A stretch of 64,000 nucleotides of DNA, from assembly GCA_963701675.1 (NCBI GenBank), contig OY969623.1:5456001-5520000 (forward strand), given 5' to 3'. This DNA comes from G963701675 sp963701675. Its GTDB lineage: Bacteria; Planctomycetota; Planctomycetia; Gemmatales; Gemmataceae. Below the pieces are notes generated by a model. The model was not told where the DNA came from. It searched no databases and saw only the letters and a program-made list of their open reading frames with translations. Made by a program: the position numbers and the translations under genes. Positions 15,986-24,743 of this stretch are shown piece by piece (the stretch's first letter is position 1; the number at the start of each line of letters is the position of its first letter).

Positions 15986-18058
15986 ATGGCCTTTGACAGT
16001 TACTCCCCGTGCCCGTGCGGCAGCGGAAAGAAGTTCAAGTGGTGTTGTCAGGCGATCTTTTCAGACATTGAGAAGGCGTTTCAACAAGACGCCAACGGTC
16101 AGCACGATGCCGCCCTTCGCACGCTCGATGAGCTAGTCCAGCGACATCCGGACAATCCGGAAGCGTGGGGTCGAAAGGCCCAGCTCCTTTACCAGAACGA
16201 TCGAGTGGATGAGGCAGAGTCGGCACTGCAAAAATCACTGGAACTCAATCCTGATTATCCGTTCGGCCATCTGTTGCGTGGAAAGTTCCGAGAACATGAA
16301 GGCGAAGTTGCCGGCGCCCTGATTCAATTCCGCAAGGCGGCCGAGCTCTATGATCCAGAAGCCAAAGACGTGTTGGCAGACCTGTACATGACGATTGCCG
16401 AGTCGGAAATCAAGATGAACCGACCGGTTGCGGCACGGACTGCCCTGAAGTTGGCGATGCATTGTCACCCATCGGTCGATGATATTCGGAAGAGCTTCGA
16501 GACGGTCTTTGGTGAGAATTCCCATCTGCCCGCGACGGCTCGCCGAGAGTTTTCCTATAAGAGCCTTCCTGCCAACGCAGATGACGCTCAAAAACAACGG
16601 TGGGAACGGGCCTTGTCGAACGCGGCGACGGGGAAGCTGTCGGATGCGGAGACGGCCTTTGACGAGATTACCAAACAGGACGAAGCCAATTCTGCGGCAT
16701 GGTACAACCTCGGCTTGACGCGCGCCTGGCTTGGCGACAACCATGGCGCGCTCGCCGCCTTCGATCGGTACGTCGCGCTTGAACCCGACGAGGTACAAGC
16801 GGGGCAAGCTGCCGCTCTTATGGAAGTGCTGCGGTGCGGCGCGGGGATGGACGATGAAGCGAACTACATTGATTATTCCGCCGTTTACCAGATTCGCGAT
16901 CCTCGAGTCGTGAGCGAACTCTTGCAATCGTGGGATGGCGAGCGCCGGCTTGTCGTGACCCAATCGGATGACAAGCAGGGCTTTCTTGCCGCGCTGGTGC
17001 TGGAAGCCGGGGCCGGGCTTGCCGGCGGCACCATACAAGAGCGGGCTATCGGCGCTTACTTAATGATCATTGTCGATCATCTTCGCATCGGGAATGTAAA
17101 CGGCGACGATCTGGCGAAGATTCAGCAGGAAATGGAAAAGCGCGTGGGTCCTGGATTGTCGCCTGCGCGGCGCGATCAACGCCCCGCAGGGTTCAATGAA
17201 ATTGCCAGCGAAGCCTTGATCTTCCCAATGGAGCAGGCGGACGCGGAGGTTGCGAAGCGTCGAATAGCCGATCACGTACAACGGTTTTTCGAGGAGCGTT
17301 GGATTCAACGTCCATTACGTTCACTCGGGATGACGCCTCCGATAGACGCCGTCGGCCACAGCAATCTTCGAAAGAAGGTCATAGGCGCAGTGCAGTTTCT
17401 CCAAGAATGCGCCCAACCGGCGAGTTCGTTCGACTACGATTTCGATCGACTTCGACGGAAGCTTGGACTATTGGGAGCGGGAGGCACGACTACAGAGATG
17501 CGGGACATCGGCGCCATGGGCGCCGCCGAACTCGCCGCCCTGAACCCTGCCGCCATGAACGAAGAGGATCTGTCGACAGCTTACCAAGGCGCTATCAAAC
17601 TCGACGCACGTGAACTGGCAGGCAAATTCGCCCGGGCGCTAATCGCATTACCAGCAAAACCCGACGGCGCCGACCGCTTCCCGTGGTACTCATTTCTCGT
17701 CAACCAAGCCTTGTCGGCGGGGGATACTGACGAGGCTCTTGGCACGGTCAACGCCGGCGAGAAGTACGATTGCGAAAGCAATGAGGGACGACGGCGGAAC
17801 GAGTATGAACTCCGTCGTGGACAAATCCTCGCCAAGCGAGGTGAAACGGACGAAGCACGACGCGTATTCGAGGGCCTCATCGCCCGGGGCCCCGCAGAAC
17901 TAAAGTTCCGGGCAACGGCGGCGGAAACGTTGCTTTCCGCACGGCAAGCCAAAGAAGCATTGAAGCTCGCCGAGGAAGGCCTCGCCGAAGCGCGCAAACA
18001 AAACAACCGCGACTTAGAGGAGCACTTTAAGGAACTCGTGTCGGCGGCGACACGCTAA
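15986..18058 (+). CDS. SEC-C motif and TPR-repeat protein
   Basis: A 690-residue protein. It begins with a SEC-C zinc motif, SPCPCGSGKKFKWCC (about residues 6-20), the C-terminal module of SecA that binds zinc and ribosome or SecB partners. Tetratricopeptide repeats follow at about 30-110 (AWGRKAQLLYQNDRVDEAE) and 210-270, with a further set at the C-terminus (about 590-685). The middle, about 290-530, is not recognised. The start at 15986 places the motif at the N-terminus; an in-frame ATG at 15962 adds eight residues. No membrane or signal segment is seen, so it should be cytosolic. Its job may be a protein-protein adaptor; that is inference. Confidence 0.85.
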   Translation: MAFDSYSPCPCGSGKKFKWCCQAIFSDIEKAFQQDANGQHDAALRTLDELVQRHPDNPEAWGRKAQLLYQNDRVDEAESALQKSLELNPDYPFGHLLRGKFREHEGEVAGALIQFRKAAELYDPEAKDVLADLYMTIAESEIKMNRPVAARTALKLAMHCHPSVDDIRKSFETVFGENSHLPATARREFSYKSLPANADDAQKQRWERALSNAATGKLSDAETAFDEITKQDEANSAAWYNLGLTRAWLGDNHGALAAFDRYVALEPDEVQAGQAAALMEVLRCGAGMDDEANYIDYSAVYQIRDPRVVSELLQSWDGERRLVVTQSDDKQGFLAALVLEAGAGLAGGTIQERAIGAYLMIIVDHLRIGNVNGDDLAKIQQEMEKRVGPGLSPARRDQRPAGFNEIASEALIFPMEQADAEVAKRRIADHVQRFFEERWIQRPLRSLGMTPPIDAVGHSNLRKKVIGAVQFLQECAQPASSFDYDFDRLRRKLGLLGAGGTTTEMRDIGAMGAAELAALNPAAMNEEDLSTAYQGAIKLDARELAGKFARALIALPAKPDGADRFPWYSFLVNQALSAGDTDEALGTVNAGEKYDCESNEGRRRNEYELRRGQILAKRGETDEARRVFEGLIARGPAELKFRATAAETLLSARQAKEALKLAEEGLAEARKQNNRDLEEHFKELVSAATR

Positions 18059-19264
18059 TCAGGGACGCGATTCGCGAGGCAGCCAATCGGCAACGCAGTC
18101 TGCGGCGAGATGGTTCCCTTCGACGTTCCAATGAGTATCGCACGGCGCATAAAGTCCCCGCTCTCGGAAATGGGGCAGCAAGTCAATGACCGGTGTGTTC
18201 CGTTCACCAAACCAACGGAGCAATCGCTTTTGCGGCGCGTCTAAGTCGATATCAGCCGTGGACAATCCCGCATATTGAAGCGCGGTGGTCAAAACTTCGG
18301 CGCTCACCTGAAACTCGTCCGGAATCAAGACGACAGCCAGCGGCACTTCGCGATTTCTACATTCGGCGATAATCTCGTCGAAATGCATTAAGGCACGCTG
18401 CCATTTCTTCTCCACGTTCGCGGGAACGGGATGTTGGCACACGGTCAGTCGCCGCGCTTCAACTTCTCGATACGTTTCGGGAGACAGCGCCGTCGCGCTC
18501 AGCCGATCGACATGGGCCACGTTCTCCTGCCGGGATCGCTCCCGAACGAGTCGCCAAGCGCGCGTAGTCAAGAGGTAGAGTGAATGACAACGCGGATCGA
18601 GATGCCGTGGCGTGGCCAATGTCTCGGTAATGTCATTGCCGATAAAGATCGATATGAGGACGATGTCCGGATTAAATCGCCAAACGTCCCGGCGAAGTAT
18701 GGCCAGATACTCACGCGGCCCCGCCGCACTGACGCCGAAGTTGTAGACTTCGACACCCGGAATCAAATCTTGAAGCCGAGTGAGATAATTGTCGGCGAAC
18801 GGAACCACGGGACCCACGGCGAAGGAATCGCCCAATGCGGCGATCCGCATCGTGCCGGGCACCTTTTCACGAACGAAGTCGTTGCCGGGGTAGCCGAGGG
18901 AGTTGCCCCCTAGCCCATACCCATAGTCTTTCCCCGGCGTTAGCCGATACGCATCAAGCGTGTCGTTGATGAGCGGCATGTCGCCGCGTTGAGCCGAGTA
19001 CGCTCTCAATGCAAGTTCCACGAGAAGAATCGCCAGCATTAGGTTCCAGCCGATCATTTCCACGGCGCGAAACCACCGCGGCGCTTTTAGTTTCCGGAAT
19101 ACGAACAGTGCAACCACGACTGTCGATGCAGTCGAGTAGAAGATGGGCTTCGCCGCGGAAGTTCCTCCGAAGGTCAACGATGCGACGACATATGCGAAGC
19201 CGACGCCGACAAAGAGTCGTCGACTAAACACGACCCACGGGAGTACGCTTCGCTCCGACGCCAC
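18059..19264 (-). CDS. Membrane-bound SGNH/GDSL-type hydrolase
   Basis: A 401-residue protein with hydrophobic segments at about residues 17-35, 40-58 and 70-87, followed by an extracytoplasmic SGNH hydrolase domain. Block I is IAALGDSFAVG near 143, the GND of block III is SIFIGNDITE near 208, and the catalytic Asp-His pair is in CDTHWNVEGNHLA near 378. This set fits acyl-esterases or acetyl transfer-type enzymes acting on polysaccharide or lipid at the cell surface. Translation starts at GTG 19264, supported by AGGAGG 5 nt upstream. It converges on the SEC-C/TPR gene with no spacer. Confidence 0.87.
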   Translation of the reverse strand: MASERSVLPWVVFSRRLFVGVGFAYVVASLTFGGTSAAKPIFYSTASTVVVALFVFRKLKAPRWFRAVEMIGWNLMLAILLVELALRAYSAQRGDMPLINDTLDAYRLTPGKDYGYGLGGNSLGYPGNDFVREKVPGTMRIAALGDSFAVGPVVPFADNYLTRLQDLIPGVEVYNFGVSAAGPREYLAILRRDVWRFNPDIVLISIFIGNDITETLATPRHLDPRCHSLYLLTTRAWRLVRERSRQENVAHVDRLSATALSPETYREVEARRLTVCQHPVPANVEKKWQRALMHFDEIIAECRNREVPLAVVLIPDEFQVSAEVLTTALQYAGLSTADIDLDAPQKRLLRWFGERNTPVIDLLPHFRERGLYAPCDTHWNVEGNHLAADCVADWLPRESRP

Positions 19265-19339
19265 CGCGGCCTCCTTGCCAAGGATGTGACGCCACGATTG
19301 TGCCTTAGATGGGTTGATGTAGCAACGGCAATCCGGCGC

Positions 19340-20248
19340 TTACGGAATCTGGACGACTTCGTTACCGTTGCGGCTCGACATGGCTTTCCACATGTTGAGA
19401 TCGAGATTCTCCGTAAGGGCCCGCACACTGCCGTCGCTCATGCCGACATTGACAACAGTTCCGAATGCGCGAAGCCCGGACAATCCTCCGAGACCATCGC
19501 AACTAACATCGGGCTTACTGTCATTCATCACGCGCGTACCGGTGAACGTACCTTGAAGAAATCGGCCGTCCATCCATGCAGCGCCTCGGCTTCCCGTGAT
19601 GTTCGTGTTGTCCGCAAAATCCTTGACGCCGCTCGTGTCACTCAAGTCTCCGAGCGAGTCCTTCTTGAGCAAGACGTGTTGTCGGCGCACATCCACTGCC
19701 TTCGTACCGCCATCGCCCTTGAGAGTTTCACCTGACATAATGGTATTGCTCAGGCCGTCGGCAACCTCCCCGAATCGCACCTTGGAGTTCGTGTAGAACA
19801 ATCCATCATTGTTCTCTAGAGCGTATTTTGAGCCGGCGCATAACGGGTAGTTCGTGGCCGCGGTGTTATCGTTGACTCGACCCAACGGGTCATTGGGACT
19901 AACAAAGACGATCACGTTCGTATTGGAAGCGGCTCGGTTGGCATCGTCGTTGATTGGCTTTTTGAAATCAATGGTATTGAATAGAGCGCCTTCTTCGACG
20001 AATGGCAATATTCTTGCCGCTGCAGAGAAGTTTTGGTCATCGTTTCCCGGCGGCAGGGCGCCATTCGTGTCGTGGTAACTGTGAATGGCGAGGCCAATTT
20101 GCTTCATGTTGTTGGCCGAGCGAGTGCGGTTGGCGGCTGAGCGGACCTTGGCCACTGCGGGCAGAAGCAGGGCCATCAAAAGGCCGAGCAGCGCCAGGAT
20201 CACTAATAGTTCGAACAATGAAAATGCTGCCCTTCGCGCGGGTTGCAT
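19340..20248 (-). CDS. DUF1559 prepilin-like protein (tandem copy 2)
   Basis: A 302-residue protein. Its N-terminus (FSLFELLVILALLGLLMALLLPAVAKV) is a type IV pilin/pseudopilin-like cleavage and helix segment, followed by the DUF1559 body (NNMKQIGLAIHSYHDTNGALPPG) and a C-terminal GMSDGSVRALTENLDL block. Such proteins are very abundant in planctomycetes and are presumed to be surface or pilus-like components processed by a prepilin peptidase. AGGAG lies 9 nt before the ATG at 20248; an ATG at 20257 would leave no spacer. It is clearly paralogous to the gene 17 nt upstream, with shared blocks such as GRFLQGTFTGTR. Confidence 0.9.
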   Translation of the reverse strand: MQPARRAAFSLFELLVILALLGLLMALLLPAVAKVRSAANRTRSANNMKQIGLAIHSYHDTNGALPPGNDDQNFSAAARILPFVEEGALFNTIDFKKPINDDANRAASNTNVIVFVSPNDPLGRVNDNTAATNYPLCAGSKYALENNDGLFYTNSKVRFGEVADGLSNTIMSGETLKGDGGTKAVDVRRQHVLLKKDSLGDLSDTSGVKDFADNTNITGSRGAAWMDGRFLQGTFTGTRVMNDSKPDVSCDGLGGLSGLRAFGTVVNVGMSDGSVRALTENLDLNMWKAMSSRNGNEVVQIP

Positions 20249-20265
20249 GGGAGACATCTCCTGTG

Positions 20266-21171
20266 TTAGAAGTTCGGCACCCCTTCACCGCCGTCGCGGC
20301 TGGTGATTGATTTCCACGTATTGACATCGATCGCCCGATTGACTGAGCGCACGCTGCCGTCACACAGTCCAATGCGAAGAGCGTCTGTCGTACTCCGCAA
20401 CCCGGACAGGCCACCGGCGCCGCCGCAGGTGATGTCGGGCTTGGCGTCATTCAATGTGCGCGTCCCGGTGAACGTGCCCTGCAAGAATCGGCCATCGATC
20501 CAAGCGGCACAGCGGTCCCCGGCAATGTTCTGATTGTCGGCGAATTCCTTCACTCCCGACTGGTCCGTGAGGCCGTTGAGCGCGTCCTTTTCCAAGGCGA
20601 TGTGTTGTCTGCGCACGTCGGTAGCTTTGGCGACGCCGTCGCCCTTTAACGTTTCGCCCGTCATCACGGTATTGGAAGTGCCGTCTTTGATCTGGCCAAT
20701 CTGGACTTTGGAATTCTGAAAGAAGACACCGTTGTTGTTGAAAAGGCTGTGTTTCGCTCCGGCACAAAACAGATAATTCGTCGGCCCCGATTCATCATTG
20801 ACGCGTTCTTGCGGATCGTTCGGACTTACAAACACCTTAATCACGGTCGCACGCACGGCCTTGTTCGCATCATCGGTAGCGGGCTTCTTGAAATCGAGTT
20901 GCCGAAAGAGGTTCTCCTGTTCGATGAAGGGCAGGAGCTTCGCCGACGCGGAGAAATGGTTGTCGTCGTTTCCTGGAGGAAAAGCATTGTAGGTAGACAG
21001 ATAGTTGTGCGCCGCCAGGCCAATCTGTTTCAGGTTGTTCGCCGACTGAGCCCGGACGGCTTCCTGCCGAGCCTTGGCGACGGCAGGGAGAAGGAGTGCA
21101 AACAAGAGCCCGAGTAAGGCGAGGATTACCAGCAGTTCGAAGAGCGAAAAAGCCGATCGGCGCTGACGCAT
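20266..21171 (-). CDS. DUF1559 prepilin-like protein (tandem copy 1)
   Basis: A 301-residue paralogue of the next gene downstream. The prepilin-like start is MRQRRSAFSLFELLVILALL, followed by NNLKQIGLAAHNYLSTYNAF and a C-terminal GLCDGSVRSVNRAIDV. The first copy has IDGRFLQGTFTGTR where the second has MDGRFLQGTFTGTR, so the pair comes from a local duplication. AGGAG lies 7 nt before the ATG at 21171; the frame extends upstream to 21189 without support. The two genes are 17 nt apart and should be co-transcribed. The glutamate at the fifth position of the mature segment (FSLFE) is the feature expected for pilin-type assembly. Confidence 0.9.
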   Translation of the reverse strand: MRQRRSAFSLFELLVILALLGLLFALLLPAVAKARQEAVRAQSANNLKQIGLAAHNYLSTYNAFPPGNDDNHFSASAKLLPFIEQENLFRQLDFKKPATDDANKAVRATVIKVFVSPNDPQERVNDESGPTNYLFCAGAKHSLFNNNGVFFQNSKVQIGQIKDGTSNTVMTGETLKGDGVAKATDVRRQHIALEKDALNGLTDQSGVKEFADNQNIAGDRCAAWIDGRFLQGTFTGTRTLNDAKPDITCGGAGGLSGLRSTTDALRIGLCDGSVRSVNRAIDVNTWKSITSRDGGEGVPNF

Positions 21172-21219
21172 GGGTGTACTCCTCCGCACGGGTTTGTTGG
21201 ATCTCGTTGGTACTTGATA

Positions 21220-22356
21220 TTATCTGCCGTGCTTCAAAGCCGGGCAAGGCGCGCTATTGCGCGCTGATCGGCCGCCGGCTTCAAATTCCTTTGCGACGCG
21301 CCGTTGCGGGGTACTAAATGGATAACGGTGGAGTTCCTCCATCGACGCCCACGCGGCTTCTACGTAGAAGTTGGATCGAAACCGCCCGGATCTATACCGC
21401 CCTTCGAAACATATCAAGGTGATCTGGTGGTGATTCACGGCGTGAGCGAGCTTGAGACGAACGTCACCAATGTCCACGTTCAGACCAGTTCGATCCGCGA
21501 TCATGTCTCTGGCGGCGGCTTCCAGCGACATGTCGACGGCAATGGGTGCTCGCGGGAACTCCCAGAGGCCGGCCCAGCGACCACCGTCAGGTCGGCGGAC
21601 AACGAGTAACTTCGTGCCGCGACGGACGGCCACGGTGAGTTCCTGCCGCGACGTCGGCGCGGGTCGTTCACGGCGTCGTGGGATGTCTCCTGTTTGACCG
21701 CGCCGATGGGCCTTGCAACAAGCACGTATCGGACACGCCGTACAGCGCGGCGACGATTTGGTGCACACCAGTGCGCCTAGTTCCATCATCGCTTGGTTGA
21801 AATCGCCAACACGCCTTCTTGGCAGAATCTCCTCGGCCTTGTCCCAGAGCCGGCCGCGTACCCGGCCATTGCGCGGATCCCTTGTCTCTGCCAGGAGCCG
21901 ACAAAGTACGCGTTCGCTGTTCGCTTCCAGAATCGGCATCCGACGATCAAACGCCTGGGAAAGCACTGCACCGAGAATGTACCGGCCGACACCCGGCAGG
22001 TTCGCCATCACGTCGGCATCGTCGGGGATCTGGCGATGCCCACGGCTCACGAGGGTTTGGGCGGCTGCGTGCAGGTTGCGTGCCCGGCGGTAATAACCCA
22101 GACCCTCCCATAGGCGCAATACTTCGAAGTCGCTTGCCGCGGCAAGCGACGCAAGCGTTGGAAACCGCTTCAGGAAGCGCTTGAAGAAGGGCGTCACCGT
22201 GGCAACTTGAGTCTGCTGAAGCATGACTTCGCTGACCCAGATGCGATACGGATTCCGATCCCGTCGCCACGGTAACTCGCGCTGATGCCGGTCAAACCAC
22301 CGTAGCAAGCGACGTGCAAACAGGGGCTGGGTTCTAAGCTCAGTGAGGGCGGTCAT
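21220..22356 (-). CDS. mutY: A/G-specific adenine glycosylase MutY
   Basis: A 378-residue base-excision repair glycosylase that removes adenine opposite 8-oxoguanine. The catalytic glutamate is in YRIWVSEVMLQQTQVATV near residue 39. The helix-hairpin-helix is NLPGVGRYILGAVLSQAF near 115. A four-cysteine iron-sulfur cluster motif is CTKSSPRCTACPIRACC near 195. A C-terminal NUDIX-like 8-oxoG recognition domain follows. The position of the conserved catalytic Asp of E. coli MutY (in ILDGN) appears as Glu here: ILEANSERVL. The start at 22356 was chosen over a frame reaching 22614, because the extra stretch is low-complexity and overlaps the FHA gene. Confidence 0.92.
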   Translation of the reverse strand: MTALTELRTQPLFARRLLRWFDRHQRELPWRRDRNPYRIWVSEVMLQQTQVATVTPFFKRFLKRFPTLASLAAASDFEVLRLWEGLGYYRRARNLHAAAQTLVSRGHRQIPDDADVMANLPGVGRYILGAVLSQAFDRRMPILEANSERVLCRLLAETRDPRNGRVRGRLWDKAEEILPRRRVGDFNQAMMELGALVCTKSSPRCTACPIRACCKAHRRGQTGDIPRRRERPAPTSRQELTVAVRRGTKLLVVRRPDGGRWAGLWEFPRAPIAVDMSLEAAARDMIADRTGLNVDIGDVRLKLAHAVNHHQITLICFEGRYRSGRFRSNFYVEAAWASMEELHRYPFSTPQRRVAKEFEAGGRSARNSAPCPALKHGR

Positions 22357-22393
22357 GGGGAAGAGTCTATGAGATTCTGAGGAACCGAATGGT

Positions 22394-22984
22394 TTACGGC
22401 CGGCGACGGCGAGCGTACTTTTCGAGTAAGAGTTTCGCAGCGTTGGAAGTGTTGGCTTGTTCGGATTTGACCTGGTCCGCCTTTTTCGCCGCTGTGGATT
22501 GTTCCTGTGCGGCAGGCTCGCCGGCTTCCTCCGGCAAGGCCTGCATCTGGTGTATGGTGCTTCCTTCCGGCACTCCGCTGTCGGAAAGCAACGCGGCGGT
22601 AACTTCGTCGTCACCTATCTCGAGCAGCAGCGCGGCCACGGATTCGTCTTCGGCCGAAGCCGCAGATATTTTTGCCGCGGCCGGCGCCTTGAGGTCGGCA
22701 TCCAGGACAAAGGCGAGTGGATCGATGGTAATTCGATCCTTGTCGTGTAGTTCGATTTCGCCCTCGACTCGGCGATCATTGACGAGAGTGCCGTTGGTGC
22801 TGCCGAAATCGCGCAGATAGATCTTTCCCTGGCGGATGAGTATCGCGCAATGTCGGCGGCTGATCATCGAGCTGGCCGGGCGAAGCTGACATTGGGGATC
22901 GCGGCCAATGATGAATTGTGAAAGCTTGATGGGAATCTCTTTCCCTTTGTGGGGACCGTCCGCGACGACCAAGCTTATCTTCAT
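22394..22984 (-). CDS. FHA domain protein
   Basis: A 196-residue protein. A forkhead-associated domain fills residues 1-95 with the phosphothreonine-binding residues visible: IIGRDPQCQLRP (GR), SMISRRHCAI (S and RH) and FGSTNGTLVND (N). The C-terminal half (100-196) is acidic and alanine-rich and looks disordered, ending in a basic tail KYARRRRP. FHA proteins bind phosphothreonine made by Ser/Thr kinases such as those elsewhere in this window. The start at 22984 has GAGG 7 nt upstream; the longer frame to 23185 is not conserved-looking. It is probably a cytosolic signalling adaptor. Confidence 0.9.
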   Translation of the reverse strand: MKISLVVADGPHKGKEIPIKLSQFIIGRDPQCQLRPASSMISRRHCAILIRQGKIYLRDFGSTNGTLVNDRRVEGEIELHDKDRITIDPLAFVLDADLKAPAAAKISAASAEDESVAALLLEIGDDEVTAALLSDSGVPEGSTIHQMQALPEEAGEPAAQEQSTAAKKADQVKSEQANTSNAAKLLLEKYARRRRP

Positions 22985-23723
22985 GCGACGACCTCGCTCC
23001 CTGTACGGGATGAGTTCCGCGAGCGCGACAAAGCGGTTGGATTCCCACAGACCTCGGCCTACCATTGGCGCTTCGGCAGTGCACGCTCGCACGAAACGCC
23101 ATTCAGACGAAGTCAAACGCCGCGTCTGACACAAGCCGGGCTGGTGAGTCACATACCAATGCGCGTGTGGCTTTGTCCGCATCATTATAAGGTCGGTTAG
23201 TGCCTATTTGCAACGACAAACATCGTGAGGTTCGGAGGCCATGTTACACACGACCTTGTAGTTGGATGGACGTTCGCGCTGAACGGATCCACCATAAACC
23301 CGCCATAGTAATGGTGGAATGCGCCGTATGGCACGATCCGGCGCGAGCGTTTGAGCCACAGCGCCACCGTTAACCTCCGTCTCTTACGGTTGGTGGCGCC
23401 TTGTGGCACACCGAAGCACGATGGTCTGACTTTCGCCCTTGCGGTGTTACATGCGGGCCAGTGTTGATCGGTTTCCAGTCGCCACATCAGCTTCACTCCA
23501 ACTGGCGCGCACCTCGCGCTCTCAGTCCGCGCATCATGCCACAGTGTCACGCTTTCATGCAAGCGCCGTTCTGTGACAAATTCGAGAAAGCGAAAACAAC
23601 GGCGCACGAGAACCGGGAGGAAGAAAAGGCGCCGCGACTCAACGTACGAAAGAATGAGCCGCGGCCCCTTTTTCCCCCGGCCATCATTCGGCTGGCACGC
23701 CCGGCGCCGTTTTCGCCGATTGA
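22985..23723. other. 739-bp intergenic region with an 8-bp inverted repeat
   Basis: No convincing gene is visible between the FHA gene and the metallophosphoesterase. Long frames on both strands exist, but their translations are arginine-rich and match nothing recognisable. The one structured element is an inverted repeat: GCGCCACC at 23361-23368 and GGTGGCGC at 23392-23399, with an inner AACC/GGTT pairing at 23372-23375 and 23388-23391. There is no T-tract to make it a clear terminator. It may carry decayed sequence, a small RNA or a promoter for mutY/FHA that I cannot resolve. Confidence 0.5.
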
Positions 23724-24620
23724 TTACATCCCCGCGTGCCGATCGGGATTCCCGAAGATTCGCTCCTCGACATCGCCTGCGGGCCACTGAACTAGCAGCA
23801 GCCGTTTGAAATGATAATCACTCCCAACGTTGTAACCGCGAATTCCCTTGATCGTTGCGGACCGAGCGAGATGTGTATGGCCACAGAAGACGAAATCGAT
23901 CCGTGCCGCGTGCCGGGTGAGTAGTTCCTCCATCGTGCGATTGCCGCAGAACGCATCCCAGAGCATTGCATCGATGCTTAACGGGCCCACGCGCGGAAAC
24001 CCAAGCTCGTAGAACGGGGGATGATGCGTGACTACGATGCACCGTTCTGCTTTCTGCAATGCTTCATTCAAATCGCGTTCGAGTTTGCCTACAACTTCCG
24101 CGGTAAAACGGCCGTCATCAAGAGGCCAGCGGACAAAGCGAGCATCGTTATGCCGGCCCCGACTGAAGACCTTGGTACGCAACCGTTCCTCATAGTCCGG
24201 TAACTGTTGGCTGAGTTTCTCAATGGACCAGCTGTAGTCATACCAATTAATCGTTCCCACGATAGCCAACCCTGCGTCTTCAAGGTAGAGCGGCCCGGCG
24301 TCGAGGTAGTGAAAGTCTGTTGCTGCGCACGCGCGCGGCACATGCACCCGGTAAACGTCCAGCGAGTCGCCGCGGACATCATCCGGTGTCACCCAGATGT
24401 CATGGTTGCCGGGAACGACGGCCTTATGGCAACCGAGGTCTCTGAACAGTTCCAGGCAGGGTTGGAATTCGTTGCCGGCGCCGATGTCGCCGGCAAGAAG
24501 AATCAAGTCGGGTTGGTTCGTCCGAAGATACGCCACCAGCTCACGTGTCGCCAGGTCGCCGCGCGGGTTCGGGCCCCAGTGCAGGTCCGCCGTTACCGCA
24601 ATCCGGAGTGGTTTCGACAC
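23724..24620 (-). CDS. Calcineurin-like metallophosphoesterase
   Basis: A 298-residue cytosolic phosphoesterase. The metal-ligand motifs appear in order: TADLHWG (about 11), LLAGDIGAGNE (about 45), VPGNHDIWV (about 70), VVTHHPPFYE (about 200) and FCGHTHLARSA (about 250). This is the calcineurin-like fold that binds two metal ions and hydrolyses phosphomonoesters or diesters; the substrate cannot be predicted. The start is taken as GTG 24620, just upstream of the conserved LRIAVTADLHWG; an in-frame ATG at 24755 would overlap the divergent gene's leader. A TATAAT on the minus strand at 24657-24662 fits its promoter. Confidence 0.88.
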   Translation of the reverse strand: MSKPLRIAVTADLHWGPNPRGDLATRELVAYLRTNQPDLILLAGDIGAGNEFQPCLELFRDLGCHKAVVPGNHDIWVTPDDVRGDSLDVYRVHVPRACAATDFHYLDAGPLYLEDAGLAIVGTINWYDYSWSIEKLSQQLPDYEERLRTKVFSRGRHNDARFVRWPLDDGRFTAEVVGKLERDLNEALQKAERCIVVTHHPPFYELGFPRVGPLSIDAMLWDAFCGNRTMEELLTRHAARIDFVFCGHTHLARSATIKGIRGYNVGSDYHFKRLLLVQWPAGDVEERIFGNPDRHAGM

Positions 24621-24656
24621 GTGGCAAATCTCATGCGGTGGCCAGGGGAAACGATC

Positions 24657-24662
24657 ATTATA
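24657..24662 (-). promoter_or_regulatory. Putative -10 element of the metallophosphoesterase gene
   Basis: The minus strand reads TATAAT here, 37 nt before the GTG at 24620. No good -35 hexamer is seen 17 nt upstream (CCGGAA region), so the call rests on the -10 alone. It lies just outside the -35 of the divergent promoter at 24667. Confidence 0.4.
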
Positions 24663-24666
24663 CGCA

Positions 24667-24695
24667 TTGGCACGTTTTTTCCGGTGCCCTATATT
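24667..24695 (+). promoter_or_regulatory. Sigma-70-type promoter of the PQQ-propeller cluster
   Basis: TTGGCA at 24667-24672 and TATATT at 24690-24695 are separated by 17 nt, each one mismatch from consensus. Transcription would start near 24702, about 42 nt before the GTG of the first propeller gene. This is the best promoter upstream of the 13-gene co-directional cluster. Confidence 0.6.
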
Positions 24696-24743
24696 GAACC
24701 GCGAAGCAAGCGATTCGCCGCACCCCGCGCAAAGGAAACCGTA

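Noticed and set aside
23197..23787. Minus-strand frame of 196 codons upstream of the metallophosphoesterase
   Set aside because: Arginine-rich, no recognisable motif, overlaps a real gene; insufficient support.
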